This document shows positions 62,801 to 64,000 of a DNA stretch of 64,000 nt, piece after piece. The stretch lies in contig NZ_CP060497.1 of NCBI RefSeq assembly GCF_014334135.1, positions 3,658,001-3,722,000 of the forward strand, in the 5' to 3' direction. Position numbers and translations under genes: made by a program. Every line of letters starts with the position of its first letter. The stretch's first letter is position 1. The notes under the pieces are model-generated. The model searched no databases. It was not told where the DNA came from and worked only from the letters and a program-made list of their open reading frames with translations. This stretch comes from Olivibacter sp. SDN3. Its GTDB lineage: Bacteria; Bacteroidota; Bacteroidia; Sphingobacteriales; Sphingobacteriaceae.

Positions 62801-64000
62801 CGTGTGAAAATTTGCTGTAGGGTATTTCAAATGTATGTTGGATGGCCAGGTAAGAGATGAGGTAAGCGAGCGTACTTTCCGCACCCTGATTACGGTTCAC
62901 GCCATCCTGTTGCAATCCGTCACAGCAACCGTGAGTCTCAAAATCATACAGACTGACCCGAAGATCATTTTCACCGAGGAACCACATGAATGACGTATAT
63001 AGTAGACTGAGGTATCGTGGCTCACCGGTATAATTGTAAGCTTGAAGATACAAGAGCACCGTGGCCATTGCATCGATAGGTTGTTGGGCGAAAGGAGAGG
63101 GCACATGGCTTTGACGATACCAGTTTTCATTGCCGATAAGACTTAAATAACCTTTCTGTAAGGTGTGCCGCTCCAAAAAGGCCATGCTTTCCAAAGCGGT
63201 TTCCCTAAATGCTGTATTTGTCAAAACCTCGGCTGCACATAGCATTGCTAAAGGAAGGAGTGCATTGTCATAGGCCAACAGGGATTCGTACCAATGCCAG
63301 TCAGCTGTTCGATTGTCCCGGTACTCCGTATGAAGACGCGTGGCAAGTTTTCGCATCAACTCCGTCATTCCTTCATCAGAAGGATTATCTTGGAGGTAAT
63401 GGTACAGTCCTATGACGGTATTGGCAATACTTCGGATAGACTTTAAGTTTTCAAAGTGGGGCATAGCCCTGAAAAATAATTGCCGGGCAACTTGATAATA
63501 GGCATCCACAGGCGCATGAGCCATAGCATAACCCAAAGCCCAAACAGCTCGACCAAAGGCATCCTCAGAACCCACGTCCTCCAGAAAATTGCGATTGAAA
63601 TTCATAAAATTCCGGAACGTACCATCGGGGTTCTGCGCATAAAGGATATAGCCGAGATAAATCGGAATGTTTTGAAGGGCGGTTTCACTTTTGGTACGTC
63701 GATAGGCCATTAGCATCATCAGCAGGGCACGGGCGTTATCGTCCAGACAATAGCCTTCGTTATAATTAGGGATGCCGTAGGTGGCATGTTGAAAAATACC
63801 AACGCTGTCGGTAAGCCGCTTAATATGATCGAAACGTAACGGTGGTAATATGTTACGATCTAAAGCCGGGTCTTTTTTGATAATAGGTTTGCTTGCATTT
63901 TTGGCAAGTTCTTGAGCAAGCGCATAGTATGTGGCTCCTGTTTTTGGCCAAGTGATGGTTTTTCCGTATTCCCCTGCGCGCTGCCGGAGAGCTTCCAATT
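62751..64000 (-). CDS. GT4/(alpha/alpha)6 fusion glycosyltransferase, C-terminal part
   Basis: Open to the right edge of the window, so the N-terminus is missing. Visible residues start with 'ALRQRAGEYGKTITWPKTGA', typical of the last helix of a GT4 domain, then after 'DRNILPPLRFDHIKRLTDSV' a helical toroid domain of about 350 residues ('NYNEGYCLDDNARALLMML', 'DVGSEDAFGRAVWALGYAMA', 'WHWYESLLAYDNALLPLAML', 'DGLQQDGVNRNQGAESTLAY'). Such GT-plus-glycosidase-like fusions occur beside GH130 genes. The product may build or trim a storage or protective mannoside; inference. Confidence 0.75.
   Translation of the reverse strand, partial: LEALRQRAGEYGKTITWPKTGATYYALAQELAKNASKPIIKKDPALDRNILPPLRFDHIKRLTDSVGIFQHATYGIPNYNEGYCLDDNARALLMMLMAYRRTKSETALQNIPIYLGYILYAQNPDGTFRNFMNFNRNFLEDVGSEDAFGRAVWALGYAMAHAPVDAYYQVARQLFFRAMPHFENLKSIRSIANTVIGLYHYLQDNPSDEGMTELMRKLATRLHTEYRDNRTADWHWYESLLAYDNALLPLAMLCAAEVLTNTAFRETALESMAFLERHTLQKGYLSLIGNENWYRQSHVPSPFAQQPIDAMATVLLYLQAYNYTGEPRYLSLLYTSFMWFLGENDLRVSLYDFETHGCCDGLQQDGVNRNQGAESTLAYLISYLAIQHTFEIPYSKFSHDEASHAGADSLAHPSP

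Overview
The window looks like a chromosomal segment of a member of the Bacteroidota, most likely a Sphingobacteriaceae-type soil or plant bacterium. The evidence is two SusC/SusD pairs, many lipoproteins, AraC and Crp regulators, promoters of the TTTG-N19-TAnnTTTG type (the -7 element read as TAnnTTTG), moderate GC content and leader regions with few Shine-Dalgarno sequences. No plasmid, phage or transposase gene was seen.

Layout. 1-14.7 kb is a mixed region: the 3' end of a GH43-like gene, an SDR/AraC pair, an FtsX/MacB-type permease, a Crp-like regulator, a DUF2652 protein, a DUF4625 lipoprotein, a large hemopexin-repeat/PI-PLC protein and a TPR-LuxR membrane regulator. Several gene wrecks lie among them: two AAA/DUF4143 ATPase remnants, an AraC remnant and a ybaK remnant. 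14.8-22.7 kb holds a decayed and an intact copy of an S41 peptidase, a short UvrA-like ATPase, a sulfurtransferase and a GH78 rhamnosidase. 22.9-28.4 kb is a compact double-glycine-peptide secretion locus: winged-helix protein, HlyD adaptor, C39-peptidase ABC exporter, a 56-residue precursor and three small membrane proteins. It is preceded by a promoter carrying three GTGTAA repeats spaced exactly 21 bp apart. A second copy of that promoter lies at 59.6 kb. 28.4-37.4 kb is a polysaccharide-utilisation locus (SusC, SusD, a repeated-module lipoprotein and a membrane regulator).

38-57 kb is best read as a sulfur-acquisition island: a second SusC/SusD pair with a sulfatase, a trans-sulfuration enzyme, a divergent tRNA-Cys, another sulfatase, serine O-acetyltransferase, an Old Yellow Enzyme with its AraC regulator, a stand-alone NIL domain (remnant of methionine importer MetN), an ECF sigma factor and two tandem arylsulfatases. 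Four 17-bp palindromes of one architecture (nCTAnT-N5-AnTAGn) lie in front of these transcription units and probably form a sulfur-status operator. 57.4-64 kb holds a BSP-type peptidase lipoprotein, an O-methyltransferase, a small coiled-coil protein, and a GH130 / glycosyltransferase group that runs off the right edge.

The two most promising systems are the 21-bp-repeat-controlled peptide export locus and the sulfur island, where a tRNA-Cys sits behind the shared operator. All functional calls come from reading the sequence without database searches.
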